Shown: positions 16,242 to 25,260 of the stretch, one piece after another
Numbering within the stretch: the stretch's first letter is position 1
How the letters are laid out: the number at the start of each line of letters is the position of its first letter
NCBI RefSeq assembly: GCF_003952365.1
Contig: NZ_CP034443.1
Coordinates: 3,775,001 to 3,839,000 of the forward strand
Length of the DNA: 64,000 nt
DNA from: Mesorhizobium sp. M9A.F.Ca.ET.002.03.1.2
GTDB lineage: Bacteria > Pseudomonadota > Alphaproteobacteria > Rhizobiales > Rhizobiaceae
Reading direction: 5' to 3'
The notes under the pieces: generated by a model
Seen by the model: the letters and a program-made list of their open reading frames with translations, nothing else
What the model was told of the DNA's origin: nothing
Databases searched by the model: none
Program-made: the position numbers and the translations under genes

Positions 16242-17009
16242 CTAAGAAACCAAAATGACGGACACCGGCCCGGCACAGAAGAGATTGTCTTTCACGGCTT
16301 TGACGCCGGCGACGTTTTCGGCCGCGACAATGGCTGCATGGCGCTCGCGTTCGTCGAAGATGGCGCCGCTCAGCTCCACGACACCTTTGTCCACAGTGAC
16401 GCTGATCATCTCGGTACTGGCCCATTTGTGAGCCGCCAGTTCGGCAATGATGTTCTGGCGGATCTGTTCGTCGCCCATGGCCGTCGAGGCCGTGCTCGGT
16501 TGGGCGCGAAGCAAGGCACGGAGAAGATCGGAGCGGGCAATAATGCCGACAACTTTCCCGCCGTCGACGACCGGGACGCGTTTGACGTGATGGCGCGTCA
16601 TCAGCTCGACGATCTCTCCGAGCGACGCGCTGGGGGATGCGGTGACGACGTCGTCTGACATCACCTCATCGACTCGCCGCCCATTGGCGTGGACATACTC
16701 ATCGGCAGCTCTTCCCGGACTGACGAAAAACTCCAGCCAGCGCGAGCGCTTGGCTTGCGTGTCGAGTTCTCCCCGGCGCAGGAAATCGCCTTCGCTGACA
16801 ATCCCCACCAGCGCGCCGTCATCGCGAATGACGGGAAGGCCGCTGATCTTTTTCGAGAGCATCAGCGCTGCCGCATCGGCGACCGACGCCGACGGTTTGA
16901 TCCCGATAACCGGTGTTGTCATTATGGCTTCGGCTTGCACGCCAACCTCCACAGATGCCTTTCCCTGTTTATCGAGGTCTTGTGCGCTACGTGCCTTGAT
17001 CTGAGTCAT
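16242..17009 (-). CDS. CBS-domain pair with C-terminal BON domain
   Basis: The 255-residue protein has two CBS domains (about residues 22-85, IMTTPVIGIKPSASVADAA, and about 110-165, VMSDDVVTASPSASLGEI) followed by a BON domain (about 185-255, VTVDKGVVELSGAIFDERER). CBS pairs bind adenosyl compounds such as AMP or SAM, and BON domains bind membranes or partner proteins, so an energy-sensing role is plausible. The ATG at 17009 was chosen over an upstream in-frame codon. It lies between the Nudix gene and fixS; no clear FNR box was found before it. The M. tuberculosis hypoxia protein HRP1 (Rv2626c) is also a CBS pair but lacks BON. Confidence 0.88.
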   Translation of the reverse strand: MTQIKARSAQDLDKQGKASVEVGVQAEAIMTTPVIGIKPSASVADAAALMLSKKISGLPVIRDDGALVGIVSEGDFLRRGELDTQAKRSRWLEFFVSPGRAADEYVHANGRRVDEVMSDDVVTASPSASLGEIVELMTRHHVKRVPVVDGGKVVGIIARSDLLRALLRAQPSTASTAMGDEQIRQNIIAELAAHKWASTEMISVTVDKGVVELSGAIFDERERHAAIVAAENVAGVKAVKDNLFCAGPVSVILVS

Positions 17010-17074
17010 TTCAGGGATCGGCCGACGACACAACCAGACGAGCGTAAGCCGTTCTCGCAGGATAGCCTCGCTCC

Positions 17075-17227
17075 TTAGCTCGGCCTGTCATCCGGATCGA
17101 TGAGGATCCGCTCGGCGGCTCCGTCGAGATCCTCGTATTGACCACTCCTCAAGGCCCACAGGAAGCCAAACAGCCCAAGCGCGCCGAGAAACAGAGCCAC
17201 CGGTATGAGATAGACGAGCGTCGTCAT
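17075..17227 (-). CDS. fixS: cbb3-type oxidase assembly protein FixS/CcoS
   Basis: The 50-residue protein begins MTTLVYLIPVALFLGALGLF, has one membrane helix and ends with an acidic tail (EDLDGAAERILID). The N-terminal helix followed by WALRSGQYEDLDG is the CcoS signature. CcoS is needed to put heme b and copper into the cbb3 oxidase. It is the last gene of fixGHIS, overlapping fixI by four bases (ATGA). Confidence 0.93.
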   Translation of the reverse strand: MTTLVYLIPVALFLGALGLFGFLWALRSGQYEDLDGAAERILIDPDDRPS

Positions 17228-19506
17228 GAGGATTGTGCCAATGAGCTGACGTTGGAATATCTGTCCTGCGGCGCAATCCTTTCCGGTGCGCTTGGCGCAA
17301 AGCCTTGCAGGCGCAGCGCATTTCCGATGACCAGCAGCGACGAGGCGGACATCGCGATCGCGGCGATCAACGGCGTGACATGCCCCAGAATGGCGATCGG
17401 CACGGCAACAGCGTTGTAGACGATCGCGATGGCGATGTTCTGGCGGATCAGCCCTCCGGCCTTGCGCGAGACGTCCACGGCAAGGGGTATTGCCAGGAGA
17501 CTTACGCGTAGGAACACGAAATCCGCGGCGTTGCGGCCAATGTCGGCGGCGGTGGCTGGAGCGATCGAGACATGTGCTGCGCCCAGCGCGGGCGTATCGT
17601 TGAGCCCGTCGCCAACCATCAGAACCTTGTGGCCGGCTCGCGCCAGCGCTTCGATGCGTTCGACCTTGCCGGAGGGAAGCAGCGCTGGAACAAAGCGGTC
17701 GATACCCAACATTCCGGCGACTTCGCCACAGGCGGCCGCAGTGTCGCCCGACAGCATTTCCACCGACACTTGAGCTTCGTTCAACTGCGCTAGGGCGGCC
17801 CCGGCATCGGCACGCAGCGCATCCTCGAAAACGAAGGACGCGACAATGATCCCGTCTTTCGCCAGGACTGTTCCGCCATGCCCGCTTTCGCCACCGGTTC
17901 GAGCCTTCCACCCGGCCCAGCCGCGCCGGCCAAGCCGCCAGGTGCTGCCCGCGGCGGTGGCTTCGACCCCAAAGCCGGGGTGCTCGCTGACGGATTCGAG
18001 GTTCGGCTGACCGGCAAAGCCCGCAGTGCCGGCTATGGCCCTTGAAAACGGGTGGCGGGAATGCGCGGCCATCGCAGCCGCGATTGCCAGCATGGCCGGA
18101 TCGATGGACGTCGCGTTGACGAGCCGGGGCTGTCCGAGCGTAAGCGTTCCCGTCTTGTCGAACACCGCCGTATCGATTGCCGCCAGGCGCTCCATGGCCG
18201 AACCGTCCTTGACCATGACGCCGCTTTCGAACAGACGCCGCGCCGCGACCACCTGCACGATCGGCACGGCGAGGCCGAGCGCACATGGGCATGTTATGAT
18301 GAGAACGGCGATGGCGATCGTCATTGCCCGGTGCCAGTCGCCGGTGGCCGCCATCCAGCCAAGGAACGTCACGAAGGCGGTCAGATGGACGACCGGAGCA
18401 TAGAGCGCTGAAACGCGGTCGGCGATACGGCGATAATGCGCGCGACCGCCCTCGGCGGCTTCCATGAGCCGAACCATTTCGGCCAGGAAGGAATCCTTCG
18501 CGGCGGCTGTGGCCTCGATGGTCAGCGGGCCGGTGATATTGAGCGTGCCGGCCTGCGCGGCTTCCCCCGACGTCACGGTTCTGGGTGTGCTCTCACCGGA
18601 GACCAGGGAACAGTCGAGGTCCGAAGTGCCTTGAATGACCTTGCCGTCGACGGGAATCCTTTCGCCGGCCGCGATCAGCAGATGCATGCCTGGTTCGATC
18701 TCGTCAACCGGCAGATAATCGCGCGAACCGTCGCCGCGCAGCACCATGGCGCCACGCGCTGCCAGCCGTGACAGGCCGTTGACCGCGGTCCGCGCACGCT
18801 CCCGCATCACGTGATCCAGTGTGCGGCCGATCAACAGGAAGAACAGCAGCGATACCGACGCGTCGAAATAAGCGTGGTCGCCATGGTTGATGGTCTCGTA
18901 GAGGCTCATCGCGTAGGCAAGCGAGACTCCAACCGCAATCGGCACGTCCATGTTCATGCGGCCGTGACGCAACGCATTCCAAGCCGAGCGGAAATAGATG
19001 CCACCGGCGAAGGCGAGCGCCGGGATGGCGATCAGCGCCGAGACCCAATGGAACAGGTCTCGGGTCGCGCCTTCGGCGCCGGACCAGACCGAGACCGAAA
19101 GCAGCATGATGTTGCCCGCCGCAAAGCCGGCGACCGCCACGGCCCGGATCAGCTCCGAAAGCGTTTTATCCTTCTCGCCAATCTCGGGGTCGAACAGATG
19201 CGCCGGGTAGCCCATCCGTCCAAGTGCGGCGACGAATGGCGGAACCTCATCTCCACGCCACCGGATCGATACCCGTTTCGTCGACAGGTTGACACGAGCG
19301 CCCTCGACGCGATCGAGCTTTCCGAGAGCCGTCTCGATCGTCTGGATGCAAGCTGCGCAGTGAACCGTCGGTACTGACAGATCGGTCTGGCGAAGGTCGC
19401 CGCCAAGCGAGCGGCTTGCCAGCCTGATCTCCTGGCTCGACGGCAGGGCGGATGTAATCCCGTTCAGATCCAGCGCTATTTCAGCGCCCGGCGCACAGCA
19501 GCTCAT
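17224..19506 (-). CDS. fixI: Copper-translocating P1B ATPase FixI/CcoI
   Basis: The 760-residue protein has an N-terminal heavy-metal domain with HCAACIQTIE, eight predicted helices, the CPC transport motif (ITCPCALGL), DKTGTLTLG and GDGLNDTPAL. It belongs to the CcoI/FixI branch (CtpA/CopA2 type), which exports Cu+ to the periplasm or membrane for cbb3 oxidase maturation. The N-terminus MSCCAPGAEI adds a Cys pair often seen in FixI. Its start overlaps fixH by four bases and its end overlaps fixS, so fixG-fixH-fixI-fixS is one coupled operon. It differs from the TPC-type ATPase at 857-2710. Confidence 0.95.
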   Translation of the reverse strand: MSCCAPGAEIALDLNGITSALPSSQEIRLASRSLGGDLRQTDLSVPTVHCAACIQTIETALGKLDRVEGARVNLSTKRVSIRWRGDEVPPFVAALGRMGYPAHLFDPEIGEKDKTLSELIRAVAVAGFAAGNIMLLSVSVWSGAEGATRDLFHWVSALIAIPALAFAGGIYFRSAWNALRHGRMNMDVPIAVGVSLAYAMSLYETINHGDHAYFDASVSLLFFLLIGRTLDHVMRERARTAVNGLSRLAARGAMVLRGDGSRDYLPVDEIEPGMHLLIAAGERIPVDGKVIQGTSDLDCSLVSGESTPRTVTSGEAAQAGTLNITGPLTIEATAAAKDSFLAEMVRLMEAAEGGRAHYRRIADRVSALYAPVVHLTAFVTFLGWMAATGDWHRAMTIAIAVLIITCPCALGLAVPIVQVVAARRLFESGVMVKDGSAMERLAAIDTAVFDKTGTLTLGQPRLVNATSIDPAMLAIAAAMAAHSRHPFSRAIAGTAGFAGQPNLESVSEHPGFGVEATAAGSTWRLGRRGWAGWKARTGGESGHGGTVLAKDGIIVASFVFEDALRADAGAALAQLNEAQVSVEMLSGDTAAACGEVAGMLGIDRFVPALLPSGKVERIEALARAGHKVLMVGDGLNDTPALGAAHVSIAPATAADIGRNAADFVFLRVSLLAIPLAVDVSRKAGGLIRQNIAIAIVYNAVAVPIAILGHVTPLIAAIAMSASSLLVIGNALRLQGFAPSAPERIAPQDRYSNVSSLAQSS

Positions 19507-20000
19507 TGCAGCGCTCCTTGCGAAATCATGATCCGGCGAACGTCGCGATAGGGCTCCGTCAGACCGGCATCGGCGTCGACTTCGACGATCCAGACGCCAT
19601 CCCTTGGCAAGTGCTGCGCGGCAAATTCCTGGTCCGAGGCGAGGGCGAGAGTGACGGCCCTGTCCCCGGCCTCGTAGGCGGGATGACGAAACAGTATCTT
19701 CACGCCATGCAAGGGAACCGGCTTGCCGGTGGCATCGCTCAAGCTGTAGCGGACCTCGCCCGAAGCGATCGTCAATTTGCCGGTCCAGCCGAGCGCCGCC
19801 TGCGCGCGCCCTTCCTCGGCCTTTCGGTTGAATTGCTGGCTGGCCACATAGGTGTTCTCGACGACCAGGCCGGTCCAGCTCGTGCTGGCGAGTGTCGCCA
19901 TCGTCAGATTGACCGCGATGATCACGCCGAAAAAAGCGAGAATGGTGACCAACATGTGCCTGCCGGTGAATTCGCGGGATTTTTGCGTGTTGGCGCTCAT
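19503..20000 (-). CDS. fixH: Nitrogen fixation / cbb3 assembly protein FixH
   Basis: The 165-residue protein has one N-terminal membrane helix (HMLVTILAFFGVIIAVNLTM) followed by a periplasmic domain with the FixH signature VENTYVASQQFN. FixH works with FixG and FixI in cbb3 oxidase assembly. A longer open frame in the same register runs back to 21092 but is the shadow of fixG; the ATG at 20000 overlaps the fixG stop by four bases (ATGA). Confidence 0.94.
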   Translation of the reverse strand: MSANTQKSREFTGRHMLVTILAFFGVIIAVNLTMATLASTSWTGLVVENTYVASQQFNRKAEEGRAQAALGWTGKLTIASGEVRYSLSDATGKPVPLHGVKILFRHPAYEAGDRAVTLALASDQEFAAQHLPRDGVWIVEVDADAGLTEPYRDVRRIMISQGALQ

Positions 20001-21562
20001 CTGGCGGTCTCCGGCGCGTTGAAAGTGGCTGTGTATTCGTCCGTTTCGAAACTCGCCTTGTCCTCGACGCGGAATTTGAACGTTTGCGTTGCGCTTCCGG
20101 CCTGGTCCGCCGGCTGGCGCACGAAAACCTTCAGCGTCTTCAGCCGGTCGGGTTCGACCGCGACGGCGAAGGACCGGTCTGCGGGAAGGTCGACACCAAC
20201 GACGCTCATTTCGGCTCCATGCAGGCCCTGCATCGTGACGACGATCGTCCTTGGCTCGGGGATCATGTTGAGCAGCTTGACGGTATAGCCGTTGCGGATC
20301 GAACCGTCTGACAGCGTAACGAATTGCGGATTGCGGTCGTGCAGAACGTTGACCTCGAGCCGGTCGCGGGTCAGCAGCGAATAGAGCAGCGCAAGGCCGA
20401 CCGCCGACCATGCGCCCATGTAGATGAAGGTGCGCAGCCGAAATATCTTGCGGATATGGAAATGGGCTAGTTTGTCGGAGAAAGCGCCGCCATCGGTCCG
20501 GACGAGCGACGGGTTCACCGAGCAAGAGCCGCCTGCGGTCGCCACCGCCATGTTGGCATTGTAATCGGACAGCGTTGCGTAGGAGATCAGGCCGCGCTCC
20601 TTGCCGAGTTTGTCCATGACGCCGTCGCAGGCATCGATACAGAGCGCGCAAGTGATGCATTCGAGCTGCTGGCCGTCGCGAATGTCGATCCCCATCGGGC
20701 AGACGGCGACACAGGCATTGCAATCGACGCAGTCTCCGACCAACTGCCCCGCGGCCTGGACCTTCTTGGCGTGACGCGACCGAGGTTCGCCGCGCCAGTC
20801 GTTGTAGGTCACAGTAAGCGAATTTTCGTCGAGCATGGCCGCCTGGATGCGCGGCCATGGGCACATGTAGGTGCAGACCTGCTCGCGCATCAGTCCGCCG
20901 AATGTGTAGGTGGTCGCCGTCAGCACGGCGATGGTGAAGTAGGCCACGGGCGCGGCGGTGCCGGTGAAGACCTCGCCAATCAGCGTTGGCGCATCGGCGA
21001 AATAGAAGATCCAGGCGCCACCGGTCGCTACCGCTATGATCAGCCAGATGGTGTGTTTCGATACACGCAGCGCAAGCTTGCGCGCGGTCCACGGTCCGGC
21101 GTCGAGCTTCATGCGGGCGTTACGATCCCCCTCGATCGCGCGCTCCACAACCAGAAACAGATCGACCCATACGGTTTGCGGGCAGGTATAGCCGCACCAA
21201 GCTCTGCCAACCGTGGATGTGATCAGGAAAAGGCCGATGCCGGCCATGACCAGAAGGCCGGCCACATAGTAGAATTCCTGCGGCCAAATCTCGATGAAGA
21301 AGAAATAGAAGCGGCGGTTGGCAAGATCGATCAGCACGGCCTGATCGGGAGCAAACGGACCTCGATCCCAGCGCAGCCAGGGCGTCAGATAATAGATGCC
21401 CAGCGTGATCGCCATCACCAGCCACTTGAAGCGGCGAAAACTGCCCGAAGCCCGCTTGGGGAAGATCTTCTTGCGCGGTGCATACAGCGGCTGGCGGACC
21501 TTTGCGGAGTTGACCGCCTCGGCTTCGAGCCGTTCTACCTGCGTGTTATCCAGCACGAGCAT
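19997..21562 (-). CDS. fixG: cbb3 oxidase accessory iron-sulfur protein FixG/CcoG
   Basis: The 521-residue protein has several N-terminal membrane helices, a WCGYTCPQ motif, and two 4Fe-4S clusters of ferredoxin type (CVDCNACVAVCP, then CITCALCIDACD). The C-terminal half is an Ig-like periplasmic domain (FixG_C). CcoG is a membrane Cu2+ reductase in cbb3 maturation. It heads the fixGHIS operon. A TTGA-N6-TCAA box lies 106 bases upstream at 21668-21681. Confidence 0.95.
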   Translation of the reverse strand: MLVLDNTQVERLEAEAVNSAKVRQPLYAPRKKIFPKRASGSFRRFKWLVMAITLGIYYLTPWLRWDRGPFAPDQAVLIDLANRRFYFFFIEIWPQEFYYVAGLLVMAGIGLFLITSTVGRAWCGYTCPQTVWVDLFLVVERAIEGDRNARMKLDAGPWTARKLALRVSKHTIWLIIAVATGGAWIFYFADAPTLIGEVFTGTAAPVAYFTIAVLTATTYTFGGLMREQVCTYMCPWPRIQAAMLDENSLTVTYNDWRGEPRSRHAKKVQAAGQLVGDCVDCNACVAVCPMGIDIRDGQQLECITCALCIDACDGVMDKLGKERGLISYATLSDYNANMAVATAGGSCSVNPSLVRTDGGAFSDKLAHFHIRKIFRLRTFIYMGAWSAVGLALLYSLLTRDRLEVNVLHDRNPQFVTLSDGSIRNGYTVKLLNMIPEPRTIVVTMQGLHGAEMSVVGVDLPADRSFAVAVEPDRLKTLKVFVRQPADQAGSATQTFKFRVEDKASFETDEYTATFNAPETAR

Positions 21563-21667
21563 CTCCAGTCGCGCAGCTTACGAATTCGGGGCGCGCGCAG
21601 TCGAATCCTGGCCGGTGCGCGAAATGCTGCGTTGGACAATCCTTGCCGCAGGGCAGGCTACCGCGCG

Positions 21668-21681
21668 TTGATGCAAGTCAA
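21668..21681. promoter_or_regulatory. FNR/FixK box, perfect TTGA-N6-TCAA
   Basis: TTGATGCAAGTCAA lies 106 bases upstream of fixG on the minus strand and is the likely FnrN/FixK site of the fixGHIS operon. Confidence 0.8.
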
Positions 21682-21703
21682 TTGCTGGACGCCGGAACGC
21701 AGT

Positions 21704-21728
21704 CGAGGCCCGGGCAAGCCGGGCCTCG
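21704..21728. terminator. Hairpin after fixP
   Basis: A perfect 10-base stem (CGAGGCCCGG with CCGGGCCTCG) encloses five bases 42 bases beyond the fixP stop. No T-run follows, so termination is possible but not certain. It separates fixNOQP from the fixG promoter. Confidence 0.5.
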
Positions 21729-21769
21729 TCGCCTTGGTGGTGAAGGGCCGAGAATAGGCCCCCCTTTTT

Positions 21770-22633
21770 CTATTCTCCACCACCTAGCGAATGAATGTAG
21801 ACCGTGAGCTCCTTGACCTTGGTCTCGCCGAGGCGGTCCGCCCAGGCCGGCATCACGCCGTGTTTGGGAGCGCGGACCTGCGCGGCGATGGCTGCTTCGC
21901 CGGATCCGTAGAGCCAGATCGCATTGGTCAGATCGGGCGCACCGAGCTCCTTGTTGCCTTTTGCATTATCGCCATGGCAGGCCACGCAGTTTTCCGCGAA
22001 AACCTGGGCGCCGGGCTCAACCAGACTTGCATTTTGAACCGGGCCGGACAGGCTGGCGACATAGGCGCTGACCTGTGCGATCTGGTCGCCGGTGATAATT
22101 TCGCCAAAAGCCGGCATTTCCGACAGGCGTGTCTCCGCAGCGGACGCGAAGCGGATGCCGTGCGTGATCGTTTGCTGGATCTGCTCGACCGTGCCGCCCC
22201 ACAGCCAGTCGTCGTCATTGAGGTTGGGAAAGCCCTTGGACCCCTGGGCTCCGGAGGCGTGGCACTGCACGCAATTGACCTTGTACGCAGCGCTGCCGGC
22301 GGCAACAGCGAATTCGCGCAACGCATCGTCGCCGGCAATCTCCGAGACGGTTTTCGATTGTACCGCCGCGGCATATTTGGCCTTGGCGAGTTCGGCAGCG
22401 GCAAGCTCGATCTTGACGTCGTTGCGGCTCGAATAGCCGAGCACGCCCTTGGTCGCCGAGGTCAGCATCGGCCATGCCGGATAGGCGATGGTGTAGGCGA
22501 TCGCCCACACAATGGTGATGTAGAACGTTATGACCCACCAGCGCGGAAGTGGGTTGTTGAGTTCCTTGATGCCGTCCCACTCGTGGCCGGTGGTGGCGAC
22601 GCCCGACACTTCGTCGATATGCTCGTTGCTCAT
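21770..22633 (-). CDS. fixP: cbb3-type cytochrome c oxidase subunit III (diheme cytochrome c)
   Basis: The 287-residue protein has one N-terminal membrane helix (about residues 33-55) and two heme-c sites, CVQCH at 121-125 and CVACH at 216-220, as in CcoP/FixP. It passes electrons from the bc1 complex or soluble cytochromes to the catalytic subunit. It is the last gene of fixNOQP and starts two bases after fixQ. The hairpin at 21704-21728 follows. Confidence 0.96.
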   Translation of the reverse strand: MSNEHIDEVSGVATTGHEWDGIKELNNPLPRWWVITFYITIVWAIAYTIAYPAWPMLTSATKGVLGYSSRNDVKIELAAAELAKAKYAAAVQSKTVSEIAGDDALREFAVAAGSAAYKVNCVQCHASGAQGSKGFPNLNDDDWLWGGTVEQIQQTITHGIRFASAAETRLSEMPAFGEIITGDQIAQVSAYVASLSGPVQNASLVEPGAQVFAENCVACHGDNAKGNKELGAPDLTNAIWLYGSGEAAIAAQVRAPKHGVMPAWADRLGETKVKELTVYIHSLGGGE

Positions 22634-22635
22634 GA

Positions 22636-22785
22636 TCAGTCGTCCTTGAGAGGGATCCGGGCGGCTTCATCGGCCTGCTTGCGGCTCCCGGGGCGGAACG
22701 CGAAGGCGACCGTGCCGACGAAGAAAAGTGCCATGGCAAGCAGGCCCCAACTGTCGGCGAACTCCCGCATCAAATTGTAATCCAT
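22636..22785 (-). CDS. fixQ: cbb3 oxidase subunit IV FixQ/CcoQ
   Basis: A 49-residue frame reads MDYNLMREFADSWGLLAMAL, then a single membrane helix and FRPGSRKQADEAARIPL. The pattern of Trp-Gly-Leu in the helix and the FRPGS-K-x-A-D-E-A-A tail is typical of CcoQ, which stabilises the cbb3 complex. It lies between fixO (11 bases) and fixP (2 bases) as in other rhizobia. Confidence 0.95.
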   Translation of the reverse strand: MDYNLMREFADSWGLLAMALFFVGTVAFAFRPGSRKQADEAARIPLKDD

Positions 22786-22796
22786 CGTCTTTCTCC

Positions 22797-23528
22797 TCAG
22801 CGGTAGCCGGCGGCTTCGTCGTAGGTCTTGAAATCGACCAGCGTGCCGAGCATCTGCAGGTAAGCGACCAGGGCGTCCATCTCGGTGACCTGTTGCAGGT
22901 TGCCGTCGAAGTCGCCGAGCTTGGCCTTCGGGTAGCGGCCCTCCAGGTCGGATGTGTCGGCATTGGGATTGGCCTGCGCCGTCAGATCATCTCCGGCGTG
23001 AGCGATCATGTCATCGGAGTAGGGGACGCCGACGCGCCGGTTTGCGATAAGGTGCGTCGAGAAGTCCTTCACGTCGATCGCCGTATCCTTCAGGAAGGCA
23101 TAGCTCGGCATGATCGATTCCGGCACCACCGAGCGCGGCTCGGCAAGGTGCTGAACGTGCCACTCATTCGAGTAGCGATCACCGACCCTGGCGAGGTCCG
23201 GCCCCGTGCGCTTCGATCCCCACTGGAACGGGTGATCGTACATCGACTCGGCCGCCAGGCTGTAGTGACCATAGCGCTCGACCTCGTCGCGGAACGGCCT
23301 GATCATCTGGCTGTGGCAGAGATAGCAGCCCTCACGCACATAGATGTTGCGTCCAGCGAGTTCGAGCGGCGAATAGGGCCGCATGCCTTCGACTTTCTCG
23401 ATCGTGTTGTCGAGATAGAAGAGCGGTGCGATTTCGACGATGCCGCCGACCGTCACCACCAGGAGGGAACCAACGAGAAGAAGCGTGGCGTTCTTCTCGA
23501 TGATCGCGTGTTTGTCCATCAAGCCCAT
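22797..23528 (-). CDS. fixO: cbb3-type cytochrome c oxidase subunit II (monoheme cytochrome c)
   Basis: The 243-residue protein has one membrane helix (about 15-35) and the heme site CYLCH at 68-72, followed by [10 protein letters not shown], typical of CcoO/FixO. The ATG at 23528 with AAGGAGCC upstream was chosen; the frame continues back into fixN. It forms the core of the cbb3 oxidase with FixN. It begins 11 bases after fixN ends. Confidence 0.96.
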   Translation of the reverse strand: MGLMDKHAIIEKNATLLLVGSLLVVTVGGIVEIAPLFYLDNTIEKVEGMRPYSPLELAGRNIYVREGCYLCHSQMIRPFRDEVERYGHYSLAAESMYDHPFQWGSKRTGPDLARVGDRYSNEWHVQHLAEPRSVVPESIMPSYAFLKDTAIDVKDFSTHLIANRRVGVPYSDDMIAHAGDDLTAQANPNADTSDLEGRYPKAKLGDFDGNLQQVTEMDALVAYLQMLGTLVDFKTYDEAAGYR

Positions 23529-23539
23529 TCTCTGGCTCC

Positions 23540-25150
23540 TTATTGTGCAGGCTGAAGGGCGGGGGCGGAGCCCGCTATCGGTTCCTCCTCGCGCTGGTAG
23601 CCGAGGATCGTCATGGTGATGTTCCAGGCCATGATCACGGCGCCGGCGAGATACATCGCGCCACCCACCGCGCGCATGACGTAGTAGGGATGCATGGCGG
23701 CCACAGTCTCGGCGAACGAGTAGACCAGGAAGCCCTGCTCGTCGTACTCGCGCCACATCAGGCCCTGCATGATACCGGAAACCCACATCACCGCGGCGTA
23801 GACGACGATCCCGAGGGTCGCCAGCCAGAAGTGCCAGGTGACGAGCCGCAGCGAATAGAGGCGATCACGGTTCCAGAGCTTCGGCACCATGTAATAGATC
23901 GCGCCGAATGAGATCATGCCTACCCAGCCGAGCGCGCCGGAATGGACATGCCCGATGGTCCAGTCCGTGTAGTGCGACAGCGAATTGACCGCCTTGATCG
24001 ACATCATCGGACCTTCGAAGGTCGACATGCCGTAGAAGGCGACTGCCATCACCATCATGCGAATGATCGGATCGGTGCGCAGCTTGTCCCAAGCGCCGGA
24101 CAGCGTCATCAGGCCGTTGATCATGCCGCCCCACGAGGGCATCCAAAGCATGATCGAAAACACCATGCCGAGAGTCTGCGCCCAGTCGGGCAGGGCGGTG
24201 TAATGGAGGTGGTGCGGACCTGCCCAGATGTAGAGGAAGATCAGCGCCCAGAAATGGATGATGGAGAGGCGGTAGGAATAGACCGGCCGGTTCGCCTGCT
24301 TGGGCACGAAGTAATACATCATGCCGAGGAAGCCAGCTGTGAGGAAGAAGCCGACCGCATTGTGGCCGTACCACCATTGCGTCAACGCGTCCTGTACGCC
24401 GGAGAAAGCGGAGTAGCTCTTCGAGCCCAGGAGCGAGACGGGCATCGACAGGTTGTTGACGACATGCAGCATCGCGATGGTGACGATGAAGGACAGATAG
24501 AACCAGTTGGCGACGTAGATATGCGGTTCCTTGCGCTTCAGGATGGTGCCGAGGAACAGGGCGAGATAGGCGACCCAGACGATGGTCAGCCACAGGTCCA
24601 CATACCATTCGGGCTCGGCGTATTCGCGGCTCTCGGTGATGCCGAGCAGGTAGCCGGTCGCAGCCATGACGATGAATAGCTGATAGCCCCAGAACACGAA
24701 CCAGGCGAGATTGCCGCCGAACAGCCGGGCGCGGCTGGTGCGCTGCACGACGTACATGGACGTGCAGATGAGCGCATTGCCGCCGAAGGCAAAAACGACG
24801 CCAGACGTATGCAATGGCCGCAGGCGGCCGAGGTTGAACCAGGGCTCGATGTTGAGATCCGGGTAGGCAAGCTGCAGCGCGATGACCACGCCGACAAGCA
24901 TGCCGACAACACCCCAGAACATGGTGGCGATGGCGCCGTAGCGGACTGGCCCATCCATGTAGGCGGAAGGATCGACCGGCGCTGCCGGCGCAAAGCTGGT
25001 GTTGCGCAGAAGGACGACGACGAAGCCAAGCAGCACGAGGAAAAGCACCCACATGTGCTGGCGAAACGGCTCGTCCACACCAAAGCCGGCCGCCACGAGC
25101 GCCAGGAAGGTGAAGACGCACATTACGACGATTTCCGTGCCAAATCTCAT
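23540..25150 (-). CDS. fixN: cbb3-type cytochrome c oxidase catalytic subunit I
   Basis: The 536-residue protein has about 12-14 membrane helices and the CcoN signatures [11 protein letters not shown] and the His-rich segments of the heme-copper oxidase superfamily ([33 protein letters not shown]). It reduces O2 to water with very high affinity, letting the cell respire at nanomolar oxygen. It starts with ATG at 25150, after an open frame that runs 13 codons further upstream. The FNR box at 25230-25243 lies 80 bases in front, which fits activation by FnrN or FixK. Confidence 0.97.
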   Translation of the reverse strand: MRFGTEIVVMCVFTFLALVAAGFGVDEPFRQHMWVLFLVLLGFVVVLLRNTSFAPAAPVDPSAYMDGPVRYGAIATMFWGVVGMLVGVVIALQLAYPDLNIEPWFNLGRLRPLHTSGVVFAFGGNALICTSMYVVQRTSRARLFGGNLAWFVFWGYQLFIVMAATGYLLGITESREYAEPEWYVDLWLTIVWVAYLALFLGTILKRKEPHIYVANWFYLSFIVTIAMLHVVNNLSMPVSLLGSKSYSAFSGVQDALTQWWYGHNAVGFFLTAGFLGMMYYFVPKQANRPVYSYRLSIIHFWALIFLYIWAGPHHLHYTALPDWAQTLGMVFSIMLWMPSWGGMINGLMTLSGAWDKLRTDPIIRMMVMAVAFYGMSTFEGPMMSIKAVNSLSHYTDWTIGHVHSGALGWVGMISFGAIYYMVPKLWNRDRLYSLRLVTWHFWLATLGIVVYAAVMWVSGIMQGLMWREYDEQGFLVYSFAETVAAMHPYYVMRAVGGAMYLAGAVIMAWNITMTILGYQREEEPIAGSAPALQPAQ

Positions 25151-25229
25151 GACATATCCCCGACTCGGATTCCGATGCGCGGACGCCAATCCGCAGCGAC
25201 ACCAATTCCGCGACTAGATCGCCGCCGCC

Positions 25230-25243
25230 TTGATCCAAATCAA
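25230..25243. promoter_or_regulatory. FNR/FixK box, perfect TTGA-N6-TCAA
   Basis: TTGATCCAAATCAA lies 80 bases before fixN and is the likely control site of fixNOQP. It also sits in front of the divergent hemerythrin gene. Confidence 0.85.
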
Positions 25244-25260
25244 AGCTGCACGGTTTTGGA

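Noticed and set aside
16993..17009. Partial TTGATCTGAGTCA site near the CBS-BON start
   Set aside because: Half-site spacing does not match TTGA-N6-TCAA and it lies inside the first codons.
20001..21092. Long minus-strand frame upstream of fixH
   Set aside because: It is fixG read in another frame; the Arg/Ala/His-rich translation has no family signature.
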